NCBI GenBank assembly: GCA_964023205.1
Contig: OZ026844.1
Span: 31,357,326-31,421,325, forward strand
Direction: 5' to 3'
Source of the DNA: Lutraria lutraria
Lineage: Eukaryota > Mollusca > Bivalvia > Venerida > Mactridae
DNA: 64,000 nt
Shown here: in pieces, positions 37,301 through 49,117 of the stretch
How positions within the stretch are numbered: the first letter of the stretch is position 1
Layout: every line of letters begins with the position of its first letter
Program-made: the position numbers and the translations under genes
Notes under the pieces: generated by a model
What the model was told of the DNA's origin: nothing
The model's database searches: none
Seen by the model: only the letters and a program-made list of their open reading frames with translations

Positions 37301-40300
37301 GGATTTCAGAAGTTACCCCCAAATTCAAAAGTCTAGAAAGAGCTGACCAAGTACTGCTGTTACAATTAACATTTCCATGATTCAAAACCTAGCATGAAAA
37401 CACAGATCTAGTTACATACATTGAAAAATATGACAAACCTTAATGAGTGCACTGTGCATATCGACCATAATTCACTCAAAACAAAATGATTTACATTTCA
37501 AAATAATTCATAACACATCTTCAATGTTGACTTTGGAATCATATCAAGACTCAAGAATAAACTTGATTTCATTCTCTAGGGAAAGATCAATTGTGTCAAA
37601 CAATGTTTTGACCGAATAGTTTACATCTGCATATCAATTGTAACATCAATGTAGAGGTAATGACATTTTAACCCGAGGTTTGCAGTAGTGGGACTATGTT
37701 ACTAAGTTGGACATTTTCTGCAATGTCCGGATCTTCAAGAAAATACAAATGTAGCACTTACACAACACAAAATTACAGTCATGGAAAAGCCGTTCGGAAT
37801 CGGAAGTTTCGGAATTCAGTAGAACCAGAGGACCAAGACAATTGTTCAGATTTCATAAGTTCATGTATTTCAGAGGGTTTGGTATTCAGAAGTTACACTG
37901 TATACGGCACAGTCGATTGTGGTAACGGAGTGTGCAGTTTACATTCAGACATTATGTAAACAATACAAGCTTTTTTTAAAGCAAAATTACATTTTCTTAC
38001 ACCACAGAAAGTTAAGATAGGTCAGAAGTTTACAAACATTTTTTACAACTTAAGCTGCCTATACCGGTAATCAGGTTGGACAACATTCAAGCATAAACTT
38101 TTAAAAATGACCAAAGTCTATACATGTTTGGAATGAATAAATTCAGAATTAAGTATTACTTAGAGCAAAATATTAATTCTTACAGCATATTTTTCAGATG
38201 CATTACACTCTGAGCCATTCCATTGGTAGACGGTAAGTCCAAGATCAAGAATGAAAACATCACCAGTGCACAAATTACTTCTTTTACGTGAAAGCTAGAA
38301 AAAAAAAGATAAAATAGTAAACACATAATCATACAATAAGTACATACATGTACTTAGTTGTTGCAATGTAAAGATCAAATTTCATTTGTAAATTTAATGC
38401 CTACTTCATAATGTAAAATTGTTACTAATTACATATTGTATTTGTTATTCTTCAAATTTTTTATTGAGAATCTTATTAAATTTCTTTTTTATGTAATGAA
38501 AATGTATAAAAGAAAACATTTTACTGTTTCTAAGGTAATTAAGTAAGTCTCAGAAGGAAGTATAGTTTCGCTTGAGATTTTGTGTTTGATTAAACTAGAT
38601 ATGTATGTATGTCCCTGCTCAGAGGTAAGTAAAAAAACCAACATACCTCAGTGATAGTTATCTTTCCATTTTTTTTCTGAAACTTCAGTAACCTAGCTCC
38701 ATATTGTTCCGGTAGCACACGGCGGAATCCAGTGTCAGCACCTCCCTTCAAGTATCTAATAAATCAAAGAAGGAATACATCATCTACTTATAAAAATGTG
38801 TGTGTAAGCAATATCTGCCTTTCATCGGACAGTAGTGATGTTCTGATTAATCATTTATTCAACGATTCATTGACGAATGGTCTTTGACGTAACGATGACG
38901 ATGCTCCCATTTCGTGAACGGATTGTTGATTTCTGTACATAGTTGTCGTTCTTGACTATAGTACTGCAGACCTTACATGGTTTCACTTTAAAGATGATAC
39001 TGTTCAAGCTGTAACTGTAAATGCAGCATAATTCTGGTCCATTGTAGTTTGTGTAATAATCAGTATATTCTGATGTGATGTTTACTCAAACATCTTAATA
39101 ATGTTAAATCATTTAATACTTCAATTCTCATTGATTTTGTGCTATTCGATTGGTGGAAACCTTGGGACGCGTAAATTCAAGCAATAGTAACATATTTGAT
39201 CATTTTTTATTTGATCAGTTTTAACTGATTAATCACTGACTTTTGCCTCTGATTAATCAACGAAATTTTCATGGACTGATTACAATCACTATCGGACAGG
39301 CCCCGAGGTAATGATGGGACATCGGCTGGAAATCATAATCCAGCATCGTTGGAATCGGTTAAGGCTTCCGATCNNNNNNNNNNNNNNNNNNNNNNNNNNN
39401 NNNNNNNNNNNNNNNNNNNNNNNNNNNNNNNNNNNNNNNNNNNNNNNNNNNNNNNNNNNNNNNNNNNNNNNNNNNNNNNNNNNNNNNNNNNNNNNNNNNN
39501 NNNNNNNNNNNNNNNNNNNNNNNNNNNNNNNNNNNNNNNNNNNNNNNNNNNNNNNNNNNNNNNNNNNNNNNNNGTAAATATGAAGAAGTGATTTTATCGA
39601 CGAACTTACGACGATCCTCCAGATTCTCAGACCTGTTTCCTCGCCACAACCTTGCCATGCTGGCTCCGATTCAGCCGAGTCCTCTATGATAATAAAAAAA
39701 TAAAACGATTTTATTTATAACAATCCATACAAAATGTAAACAATTTGCCTAAAAACGGAAAAAGTGTCATTGAATCTGAGTTACCGTTAATCTCTAAAGA
39801 ATGGCTGAAAACATAATGTAACCCTTTTTTACAGTCAACATATAACGGCCATGTCATCTGAAGAGTTCACAAACTGCTGAACGCAACCAATCAGGGAGAA
39901 TCATCAAATGTCAGGTGAACAAGGCAGCAAGTCTTCTCCACACCCACTCACACAGCCAAATCAACATATGTAACAGTCAAACATGAGACTATTTTCTTCT
40001 TAATAATAAATGACAGTTTTAAAAGAATAGCCTTTATTCACAAGGTGGCCTTTATTTGGAGGTGAGCACCAACACAGACTTGACTGTAATTACAGGACTC
40101 ATAATACAAATTTGTGCCATGAAAAATGGTAACATATCAGTGGTCAGCATTTTATAAGTACATGTATTAAAATTGTAGTACATTGTCATCTTAATTCTTA
40201 CACTAAGTAATTCTTAATCAACATTTATACCAAATTGTGATGATTTATGAACAATGTTAGAGAAACTGTTGTGCTTCTTATAAGACCTTTGATGCATTAT

Positions 40301-41241
40301 ACCAATACTAAGATCTGTGAGTTTGCTACACCAGAACCCCGGGTTGATAATTTTAGGGCCCATGCATGAATCAGAGTACTTTTCCCCTTCTGCCTATTTG
40401 CTTAATATACTGCTTGCTTAACAATGTAAACTGTTAGATTATAACATCATTCAGTTTCATAAGATTAATACTGCATGGAATTAATCATGCAGTGAAAGTT
40501 TTCGAGGATTAAGTGAGTCACCACGATTTATATCATTATGAATGTCTCATTTAGCATTGTAGACAATATACCAGTAAATACAGTATCTGAACGGGACAAG
40601 ATTGAGTTTAACTCTTCAAATGAATGTAGGAAGCTTGATGGTCTAGTTGTAACATGCTGGACTACTGAACGAAAGGTCATGGGTTCAATTCACAGCTTCG
40701 CCCTTTTCTTCGAAATTTCTCAGTTTTTCAGAATCCCAATACCAACTACTGAGCAAAGCATTGTGTTTAGACAATCTCAGTTAATTTGGATTATACTACA
40801 AAAAAACACAAATATACGAACTATAATTATTTCTTCATTTGTCTACGTTTCGGCGCAACCGCCTTTATCAAGACATAACAATAAAATGACATTGTTTTTT
40901 TTTGAAGACAATCTCAGGAAATAAGTTGAGAAGTGCGGAGTGCTTTACACCAGGCACGATAAAGAACTTTCCAATTATTATATAAATAACCAGTTTTCTT
41001 GTATATTAACTCCCCTCTCTCTGAGGCAGCTCTGAAATACCAAAGCTGTCGAATGGGCCTTTAAAAAACCTGATTAATAGATAAATAAATAAAAATTAAA
41101 ATTAATAATCAAATGAATTCTTCAGATTTCCTTTTCTACCATAAATAAAGTAAGTCACTCACTTTTAACTTGTTTTTCGGTATCAGAACCAAACAAGGCC
41201 ATGTTGGAATCCTTCCAGTCATATTTCTTGGCTTTCTGCAT
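34325..41241 (-). CDS. Gelsolin/severin-like actin-binding protein, three gelsolin repeats, interrupted by an assembly gap
   Basis: Coding exons: 41163-41250 (ATG at 41239-41241), 39610-39683, gap 39374-39573, 38647-38755, 38184-38294, 36996-37081, 36091-36261, 34840-34935, 34325-34432 (stop). N-terminus MQKAKKYDWKDSNMALFGSD, then SEPAWQG and GLRIWRIV start repeat G1. YLKGGADTGFRRVLP, then GDVFILDLGLTVYQWNG and SGKPKIEVLEEED form G2. FYDCFDQ with a run of eight Asp, then DVYIIDTTKALFVWVGNGAS and ERKNAMAYA form G3. About 276 residues are visible; the family's usual length here is about 360. Such proteins cap and sever actin filaments in a calcium-dependent way in the cytoplasm. Two oddities: the G1 core exons are hidden by the N gap, and the 36996-37081 to 36091-36261 junction is out of frame by one base. 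Confidence 0.88.
34612..34793 (+). repeat. Dispersed repeat ending in 'ggggtata' (copy 3)
   Basis: Right half of the 23543 family: 'gaaaattgtgtcttgcacat', 'gtgactgaccgaccgaca'-like words, and a final 'caggggtata'. Lies in the last intron of the gelsolin-like gene, antisense to it; the overlapping open frame is repeat-derived. Confidence 0.6.
35139..35830 (+). repeat. Two tandem partial copies of the 'gggggtata' family plus a 'cctacctaaat' fragment
   Basis: 35139-35370 and 35371-35655 each contain 'ctaagttcaagggcacataact' in slightly varied form and 'agtttcaattcaatccc'. 35675-35830 carries 'cctacctaaattttcccc' and 'atgagcatgtacccagaaac', also seen near 59120-59180. Gelsolin-like gene intron. 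Confidence 0.5.
36343..36660 (-). repeat. tRNA-derived SINE, same family as 40629-41068
   Basis: On the minus strand the head reads gtggtttagaagcattcg (A-box-like) and ggtagtgggttcagtctt (B-box-like). The tail is gctgtgaaatgggcctttaa, matching 'gctgtcgaatgggcctttaa' at the end of the 40629 copy. Gelsolin-like gene intron. Confidence 0.65.
36785..36860. mobile_element. 76-nt hairpin element, copy 1, 4-bp TSD TTAT
   Basis: Arms of about 29 nt (cgagggctcagcgcaacaca..., ...tgttgcgttgaaccctcg) flank an 18-nt loop. TTAT occurs directly on both sides (36781-36784, 36861-36864). Near-identical to 57108-57183. Gelsolin-like gene intron. Confidence 0.75.
37150..37905. repeat. Decayed element with 'tttcagaagttac' ends
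   Basis: 'gatttcagaagttac' (about 37206) and its complement 'gtaacttctgaaatc' (about 37248) form a perfect 15-bp stem. The word recurs near 37303 and 37882 ('attcagaagttacactgta'). The right end resembles a CAGTGTAACTTCTGAAT terminal repeat of a pogo/Tigger-type element. The 87-codon open frame at 37696-37959 is within or next to it and is not called a gene. Confidence 0.45.
38833..39291. mobile_element. hAT-type MITE inserted in the gelsolin-like gene, exact 8-bp TSD
   Basis: Left end TAGTGATGTTCTGATTAATC; the reverse complement of the right end starts TAGTGATTGTAATCAG. Flanked by TCGGACAG on both sides (38825-38832 and 39292-39299). The interior has repeated 'gattaatca' sub-terminal words and no transposase. 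It lies in the intron between the N gap and the G2 exon at 38647-38755. Confidence 0.88.
39374..39573. other. Assembly gap (200 N)
   Basis: Exactly 200 N, a conventional placeholder length, so the true size is unknown. It falls between gelsolin exons 39610-39683 (ending GLRIWRIV) and 38647-38755 (starting YLKGG). It therefore hides the exon or exons coding the core of gelsolin repeat G1. The left gap edge ends cttccgatc. Confidence 0.98.
39971..40089. repeat. GTCAAACCTGTG-family MITE, copy 3 (internally deleted)
   Basis: Left end taacagtcaaacatgag, right end cacagacttgactgta, interior 'tagcctttattcacaagg' and 'ggcctttatttggaggt'. Gelsolin-like gene intron. Confidence 0.65.
40629..41068 (+). 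repeat. tRNA-derived SINE (about 440 bp) with internal 'acgtttcggcgc' segment
   Basis: Head: gatggtctagttgtaacatg (A-box-like) and ggtcatgggttcaattcac (B-box-like). Tail: agctgtcgaatgggcctttaa then A-rich. The interior includes 'tctacgtttcggcgcaacc' and 'cctttatcaagac', words often seen in mollusc retroelement remnants, so the middle may be a second nested fragment. The overlapping 128-codon frame is not a gene. Confidence 0.6.
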
Positions 41242-41602
41242 GATGAAACTCTGAAAAATAAATATAGAAATAAAAGTGTTTCCATGACAACAGTAATGGA
41301 TCAGTTTATGAATCTAATGTTTTAATGAGCAAAATATTGTATGACATGTACATACAGCAGAAATTATCACCACACTAGCAATTCCAATTCACAAGGAATT
41401 TGCAAATACAAGTAACTCGATCCTCTCCAAATCTCATAAACATTCAATAAAGCTTAATTCCTACAGGCACACTGCATCTTATTCAAAGAAGAATAATGTA
41501 GCAGATAATTTAATAAGTTTAAAATAATATAACAGATAAAATGCGCAGGTATATAAAAATACTACAAGTCATTAAAGTTTACAGTCATTGCAGACTACTT
41601 AC

Positions 41603-41665
41603 ATAGGCAAGAAAGTCATGTATGAGAGACTTAACTAAGTCATGTATGAGTGACTTAACTAAACG
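41603..41665. repeat. 24-bp direct duplication
   Basis: The word 'gtcatgtatgagagacttaa' plus 'ctaa' is repeated immediately with one substitution (gag to gtg). Intronic; about two copies. Confidence 0.7.
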
Positions 41666-41871
41666 GGAAAAGGGAAGGTAAGGTTGTGAAACTTCTTGTT
41701 TCTAATTTTTTCCTTATTTCTTTCCTTATTTGGAAGTGCGAATTATCCTAAATGTTTTTGTAGTTTGGATTTTGCCAAACAAAAAAAGTTTAATGTCAGC
41801 ACCAAACTTGATCATCTAAAATAGCATGTCACCAGAGGTATTACAATATATCATAAATACATACAGTACAA

Positions 41872-41970
41872 CCCCTTCAAAATGGCCCTCTCTAGAGCAA
41901 CAACCTCCTCTAATAAACAACACCATTTTGCTACTCCCAAAGGTTATTGCTTTGAGGAGGTTGCACTGTA
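41872..41970. repeat. GTGCAACCTCTCC-family MITE, copy 3 (short)
   Basis: Left end tacagtacaaccccttc, right end gaggaggttgcactgta, interior 'ggccctctctagagcaacaa'. TA-flanked. First coding intron region of the gelsolin-like gene. Confidence 0.7.
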
Positions 41971-42379
41971 TTTAACGAATGGACACATATTCCATGAATA
42001 TAATATCTATAACCAAATCATGTACATTGCATGCTGACATTAATTTATAGAAATCTTTTTTAGACAATAAATATTTGGAAATACGTTTGAATTAAATGTT
42101 GGTGCATCCTTCAAGCCAATAAGGCATTTTGATACATGTACTTCCAAACTAAGTAAATGATGCAGATATACCTTTAATCCTTTTGATATTACCATGAACA
42201 AGCAACAATCAATATTATATTTGTATGTGCATATCCAGAATTATTATATTCATTCCGCAAATGATAACACAGTGACACTGGGTGATACATAAATTGAACA
42301 AACTTGTACAAATACCAATTTAAGGTTTTACAAATCTTATTACATACACTGACACTTAATGAAAAAGGGATCAACTCAC

Positions 42380-42420
42380 TTGTTAGCTGTCGTTAAACTC
42401 CAGAAATATCAGATCTAAAC
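42380..42420 (-). other. Probable non-coding 5'UTR exon 2 of the gelsolin-like gene
   Basis: A 41-nt segment bounded by an acceptor (ttttttcag) and a consensus donor (gtgagttg) on the minus strand, upstream of the start-codon exon. It has no ATG. Inferred from splice signals only. Confidence 0.45.
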
Positions 42421-42796
42421 CTGAAAAAAAAGATGAAAGAATATGCAATTACAACCTCAACAAGTATGTTTCAATATTTGGGAAACAGCAAATTTAGATT
42501 TCCGGTATAAATAACCATTGACAGCTATGACCAATGAATATTTGTGTCATAGTACATGTCAAAAAATCCTACAAAACATAAGTACAAGTATGTAAAATGT
42601 CATAGTATATTACATACATGATTAATTGGTCAGTTCCTGTCTTGGTTATCTCAAATCAACACTCAGAATACTCTACATAGGTATTTTGCTCATACATTAT
42701 TCACCAAGATGGAATGTTATAGTACAGACACTATAATTAAAGTCTCATTCATTGTGAAGTTGACAGAAAAAAGCCACGGATTTCTTTACATGTACA

Positions 42797-42976
42797 TACA
42801 GTCAAACCTGTGAACAAAGGCCACCCTTGGGAAAGACAATGTGGCCTTTATTGACAGGTGGCCTTCTTTCGGAGGTCACTTTGCTCTAAATAATCAATGA
42901 CGGTTTTTGAAAGAATGGCCTTTATTCATAGGGTGGCCTTACCTCGGAAGTGGCCACTAACACAGGTTTGACTGTA
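42797..42976. repeat. GTCAAACCTGTG-family MITE, copy 4 (well preserved)
   Basis: Left end tacagtcaaacctgtgaac, right end aacacaggtttgactgta, with 'ccacccttgggaaagaca', 'ctaaataatcaatgac' and 'gaatggcctttattca' interior. Best copy for defining the family. Intronic. Confidence 0.85.
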
Positions 42977-43521
42977 CATTGTATGTTTTTAACAACATAA
43001 TGCAGCATTCATGTACATGTATGTATAAATGCACCTAACTAAGAGAGGGAGGTTTATAAGAATTGTATTGCTTTGTGAAGATAATTCTTCTTATAGTAAT
43101 TATTATCATATGATATATGAAGACTGTTATAAATGAAGAAATGATAACTTTTTTACACATAAGCATTGCATGAAAGCAGATAAGTGTATAAATAATAATC
43201 AATAGCAACTTGATGAAAACATGGTAAATTTGTAATGACTCAGACATAATGTATTTGAAACATCTTGTAATGAAACAGCCGTCTGAAAATAACAAATATA
43301 AACTGTTAATAGATTGGTTAAAAAAGAGCAGTTTTTGGACTTAGGTTCAAAATGTAGTTAGTGGTCCTTTCACCTTAAGGACAAGATAAAAAGAGAGACA
43401 GAAATTAAGGGCTTCATTTAAAGACATTCTGTACTAAGATGGAAATATTAATCCTTTTTTGCTTTTATTGTTCATTATAGCGTTTTTATTACATGTGCAT
43501 ACATGTCAAAATTGTGTAATG

Positions 43522-43774
43522 TGCAGTGCAGCCTCTCCAAATTGAGCAAAACCCTTTGGAAGAAGCAAAATAATGTTGTTGTTCGTTGAGAGGTTGTTGC
43601 TCTTGAAAGGTTAAATTATTAATTAAATTGTGCAATGGGGAAAAATCATGCTGTGCAATTGGGAATAATCATGCTGTGCAATGGGGAAAAATCATGCTGT
43701 GCAATTGGGAAAATCATGCTGTTGTTGAAGGGGGATTGCTGCTCAAGAGGGTCGCTCTGGAAAGATTGCACTGC
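43522..43774. repeat. GTGCAACCTCTCC-family MITE, copy 4, with internal 23-bp tandem repeats
   Basis: Left end gtgcagtgcagcctctcc, right end gaaagattgcactgc. Between 43628 and 43719 a unit of about 23 bp (gtgcaatggggaaaaatcat) is repeated four times, alternating 'atgggg' and 'attggg'. Confidence 0.7.
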
Positions 43775-46376
43775 AATTGTATACGCATATGAGTTTCGTG
43801 CACTTCTATAACTGTCAAGGACAGTAAGTACATGTACATGCATGCAATCGACAAACATAACTTTTTTAGTATATTTTCTCCATTAATTAACGTGGGATAC
43901 TCCACAGAGTCATAACTTTTTATACGAAAAAATTGCATACATCTTATTAGCATATATATTTCAGAAGATTATGCTAATATCAAAAATATCTACACTTTTA
44001 ATATCGATAAATTTCAAGGCCAATTTTGTTCAGGTACATATGATGGTGGATTCAATAAGATTGACAGCAATATACCAGTGAGTGTGTGCATCAATGTCAA
44101 TTTATGACCAATCCAATATGACAGCTCATATCACAGTTTAATTGCTTGTCTCCTTATTTGGTATGTGATGTGTATTATAGTACTAAATGTGGTTATAACC
44201 ATGGGTGTGGTCAGCCTCATGATATGAGGGAACATATGAGGTAAACATATAATAATAAAAGTGGAATGACTAACAAAAAAGTCATGTATAATGTATATGT
44301 TCAAAAAACATTATCAGTAAATAACCATTCAAAGCATTAACTGGGCAACTAGGACTGACATTTATTTACCATCATCATGAAATGACCTGTTGAATAGCTT
44401 ATTAGTAATGTATTACTAAAAACAAACTTCCAGACCAGTCCCAAATCTAATCTGATTGGATGTTTCTGATCTTAAGTTTTTATATTGACCAATCAGCAAA
44501 CAGCATTCTCAGACTCGTCTATTTTTCATGAAATATTTTGAAAATAATTGGATTAGTATTACTTCTAGATGTAAACAATAATTTTAGTGTATTTTGGACT
44601 TATGAAATATCAACTTTATATGTACGGTATTCAAGGAAGAAATCTAAAATTATTTTATTTTACACCTATTAAGCTTCATCTAAATAACATCATGACAAGT
44701 TTATTTATCAAATGCAAATTTCCCTTTTCAGTTTAACAAGGAAGACTTTCAGACCTCATTCCTAAAATGGTTAAAACAGCCTATAAATTTGCATCCAGAC
44801 ATTAAGGTGGAGGTTAAGATTTATTTAGTTCCTTAATTCATATTCTCTCAGGTAATTAAGGTATGTACAAGGAGGCAGATAAATAGTTAATCCCTCCGTA
44901 ATCTATTTCATAATGTGAATAAACAAAATCTAGCTTATAGCTCATAATCATGAATTTTGTTTGAGTAATGTATGCGGATATCTAAATGCGAAAAATGGGT
45001 AAAAAAGGGAAAAAGTTGAAATTATATAGTGAAACCAGCCTTGAAACTAATTGAAATTGAAATTCATGTATTTTTATGGTTTAGGAACTGAAATTTAAAG
45101 TAAAACTGATGAGAAGTTACATGGAGTTTCCTACAAATGACTATATACTTCACCTGAGTGGTTCAATATACAATGTATATAGTGTAATGTGATTTTTTGT
45201 CAAAATTTATGTGCATTTTACACAATATACTGATACATGTGAAGCAGTACTCAAAATCTGATAATATGCCCTTATATGGTAGTATGAAAATATCCTGAAA
45301 TAACCACAGTCAATACATTTTGTGACTCATATCAACCAATCAATTCTATATTCACATAGTAATACAAACATGCATTGTTTTTTCTCTAAAATCAGCAAAC
45401 AATGTGACAGAAATCAAGGTGATTCTTAAAGTGTTAATCAGGGATGTACAGTATAGGAACTGGGGGCTAGCATGTAATAAAAAGGGGCTATATTTTTCTA
45501 CACCCCCTTGTCAGACAAAACTAAAATAAGCTCCCCCAATCCGAAATTGCTTCCTATGGGCCTGATTATATTCACTATAAGCGCATTTGTTGTATCATTC
45601 ATGGTGCTTTATACACAATTTATTACAATTTTGCCATCACAAATCTTACTGCCTGAGCATTAACCAACTGCAAAATGATAATGTAAGAAATTACAAACAT
45701 ACAAACATTGTCACATGCATGAAATTTACCCCAGGGAGGCAGTATTTAAAATCACACACATGGTAAATAATTGCAAATCAGTTTTCAAAACATCTCATAA
45801 TTGTTACCATAGCGATTTGCTATATATTTCTGCATGATATCCTGTATAATCGTGCAAAAGGTTAAGAAGCAAGAGGTCTATTTATATGGCTTTAATATCA
45901 AAGACTCATTCCTTATTGAAATTTGAGAGTACACTAAGAGTCACTCAAATACACAAAGAGATTGGGAGGCTGTAACATAAGGACCATGAATGCACAATTA
46001 ATCATCCGTTTCCTGTTTCAAGTTGTAATCACAGATATATTAACAGAATACTGTAAGTGGCAGATGCATTGTTTGCACAAATTCAACAAATTCCTTTCCT
46101 ACTTCATTGCTCTCTCGATTAATATTACCGACTAAATCTTGTCTAGCCTAAATAACTAATACAGTTAAGTAATGTTTTTATTGTTTTGAGGAACAGCTAT
46201 TTGGTCCCATTGATAGGGGAAGTTCGTGTCAGGAATCACCAAACTGGGGAATTTTTTCAAAGGCTAATGTACTTTTTTAGGACATTTTATGGGGAATTTT
46301 TTCTCACAGTGGGGAAAATAAATAATTTTTACTTTGGGGAACTGGGCCTGACCTAAAAAATGGCATAAAAAAGGCC

Positions 46377-46465
46377 TGCAATCAAATCTGTGAACGAAGG
46401 ACATACTTGGGAAAGCCAAAATGGTCTTTATTTGGAAGTGGCCACTAACACATGATTGACTGTAC
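46377..46465. repeat. GTCAAACCTGTG-family MITE, copy 5 (half deleted)
   Basis: 'caatcaaatctgtgaacgaag' in slightly diverged form at left and 'aacacatgattgactgtac' at right; most of the middle is missing. Confidence 0.55.
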
Positions 46466-47893
46466 TGAATTTAATACATAAACTGATGTACACTCATCAG
46501 ATATTGGACATCAATTTCAAATGCTAGCAACATTTTTCAAATTTAAGATAAAAATGGAATTTGAAACTAAATTAATTCAGACCCCTGTGTGATATACCAT
46601 AGGGTTGCACATTAAAGCCCCCTTTGGTAATAAACATGGTAATACTAAATTTAACAACGAATGTAAACCATAAGACAACCAGTTGTTACAAGCAATTACT
46701 GAAAGTGGATAATTGTATGTCCCATTACATATTAAACTTAAAAACTTTAATACCAGAAATGGAATGCAATCACAGTGTTACATGTAGCAAGTTAACAAAA
46801 GTTGCTTTTTTCCCTAATGATGCAACCATTGCATTAAACCTTTAACATGATTAAATGAAGGTGAATAGCATTCAATAGATTAAAATTGTAATAATTCACA
46901 ACCATCTTCAAAATATCTTTTTTATGTAAAAAATAAATGATAAGCATTTTGTAAACATTTAATTTAACATTTAAACATAAGACGTTGATAGCAAACCTGG
47001 CCTATATTTGTCCTATAAAACACTTTTCCTTGTATGAAACTGTACAACTTGTATGTAAAAAGATCTGTTGTTAAGATTGAATAAAACGTGTATCTTTGTT
47101 CGGAATAGGTAAGTCAAGATGTAGACGTTGAACCTGATAGGAATGAATCATGAATAGTTCACGCTTGATGAATTCTTAATAAGGCTACCATTATGTTTAC
47201 GTAGGAGATTTTACGGCACAAAAAAGTTTAGTTTACAGTTTTACACAAAAATTTGGGCTATTACAAGATTGTTTTAAGTGACAATAGTATGGTATGTGGG
47301 AGTTTGGTAACAAGAAAAACTATAATGAAACGTAACAGGTAGACAAATTACCAGAAGCATTGGTTTAGGTTTTTTGTTGATGTTTTTTTTTTTTCATAAA
47401 GGATATTGAAGGTGGTCAAACTATTTGTGGAACTATTACGTCTTTTCATCATCAATTGAACAAAATAATTATACCCTAAATACCGTCAAATTCACTATAA
47501 TCTGCTATGATACAACAGCAATGACTTAACTTTATATAACATTTCTGATTTTATGCCACAGTAACTTGTCTAGGTCAACATCACAAAGCAATGCCTACCG
47601 GTACATTGACTATTCTAAAATTCTGAATTTGCGTACTATAAACAAAATAACAGACAAACAGATTCATGCAGTCAAACATGACAGGTTACGCAAGGAATAG
47701 CCAATCCAATGACTGATAAATCAAAATGACTGATTTCACCATTAGCCAATCAAATGGCCAGTTTGACCCAAATTAGTAATAGACTCTATACTATATATTC
47801 GCAAACAACTAGAATAAACTCATACCCATGACTAAAATTTGTCTAGAAAAAAGGTAATTTTAATGGAAGTTGCCCATGAATTTTTATTTAAAA

Positions 47894-48000
47894 TACAGTG
47901 AAACCTTACTTAGCAACCACACTCAATATTAAGATCAACCCATTAAAATGGCTGCTTATAGTTGACCGTAAGGTTGTCTTAATAGCAAGGTTTCACTATA
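47894..48000. repeat. Short palindromic MITE (TACAGTGAAACCTT ends)
   Basis: Left end tacagtgaaaccttactta, right end tagcaaggtttcacta, TA-flanked, about 106 bp. It abuts the next MITE at 47999, sharing a TA. Confidence 0.65.
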
Positions 48001-48282
48001 CAGTGCAACCTCTCCAAAATTACACCCTTTAGGAGAAGCAAAATTATTAGCTGCAGGGATTTTTTGGGGATGATTTTTTAGCCGAAATGAAATATATTCC
48101 AAATGAAAAATGGTTTCAGATTCTGTTTTTCCCGATTCACTAACAAAAATTCCCATAAAAAAAACATGTGTTGCTCAAGAGAGGTATATAAATAAATTGC
48201 GCAATCGGAAAATATCATGCTGTTGTTGAAGGGAGGTTGTTGCTTGATCAAGAGAGGACCACTCTGGAGAAGTTGTACTGTA
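47999..48282. repeat. GTGCAACCTCTCC-family MITE, copy 5, with a nested CAGGG-family fragment
   Basis: Left end tacagtgcaacctctcc, right end gagaagttgtactgta. At about 48055-48172 it is interrupted by 'cagggattttttgggg' through 'aaaaattcccataaaa', part of the CAGGG...CCCTG family. The CAGGG family therefore jumped after this MITE. Confidence 0.65.
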
Positions 48283-48613
48283 TTTTATTTATTAAGACTG
48301 AATATCGCCAGAGGTGAGATTATAACAAGCATTCATAAACAATATTAAATGTACAGGAATGCCGATCCTGTGTTAAGTAAAACATTTCGTATGTAAAAAA
48401 TGTGATTCTTTTTACATTTGTACAGTTGTACATGGGAACTGATGCATTCCAAAATGTTGAAAGCTCAGCTTCTATAGATCATATATGTAGTCATAGTTAA
48501 ATATAATATAGCATAAAATATTTATAGTCAGCTGATGTTTTTTATTAGCTTGAATGAACATACTTTCACAGTGTGACTGTGTCCAACAAACTTACTGGTT
48601 TTGTTTATACATG

Positions 48614-48760
48614 TACAGTCAAATCTGTGTTAGCAGTCACCTCTAAATAAAGGCCATCCTGTGAATAAAGGCCATTCTTTATAAAACCATTACAAAAGTC
48701 TGTCAATTAAGGCCACATTTTGTCTTCCCCGGATGGCCATTGTTCACAGGGTTGACTGTA
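48614..48760. repeat. GTCAAACCTGTG-family MITE, copy 6
   Basis: Left end tacagtcaaatctgtgtta, right end cacagggttgactgta; interior 'taaaggccatcctgtgaat'. Intronic. Confidence 0.75.
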
Positions 48761-48848
48761 CATGTATTTGATAAAAGCAAAAAAACATTTAGTGTCATAT
48801 CCATTTAACCATCAAACCGAATACACATCAGCTCTGTATATAATGTAT

Positions 48849-49117
48849 TAAGCATCATTGTATTGTTTATTTATTTGTTTATGTCGAGTTTTATGCCCCT
48901 TTTTAACAGTCTGAGTCATATGAGGCGAACAGTCCATGTAACCATCGTTCCTGGGAAGAACATGAGTACTAGACTCCTATCCTCCGTAAGCAAATGCCTA
49001 CTTTCTCACATAATGAGACATGGTCGGCAGCGGGGCTCGAAAACACGACCCTCTATCAGTGAGAGGTTACAGTGATTTGAAGTCAGCAACCTTAACACTC
49101 AACCACGGAGGCGGGTC
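48849..49117 (-). repeat. tRNA-derived SINE with 'cgacataaacaaataaat' tail
   Basis: Minus strand head: cccgcctccgtggttgagtg (A-box-like), then tgttttcgagccccgctg (B-box-like); the tail is a short 'aaataaat' microsatellite after 'actcgacataaac'. The open frame on the plus strand is not a gene. Confidence 0.65.

Noticed and set aside
37696..37959. 87-codon plus-strand frame
   Set aside because: Lies in a decayed 'tttcagaagttac' repeat region and has no recognisable protein features.
40538..40924. 128-codon plus-strand frame
   Set aside because: Covers a tRNA-derived SINE with A- and B-box-like words; the frame is incidental.
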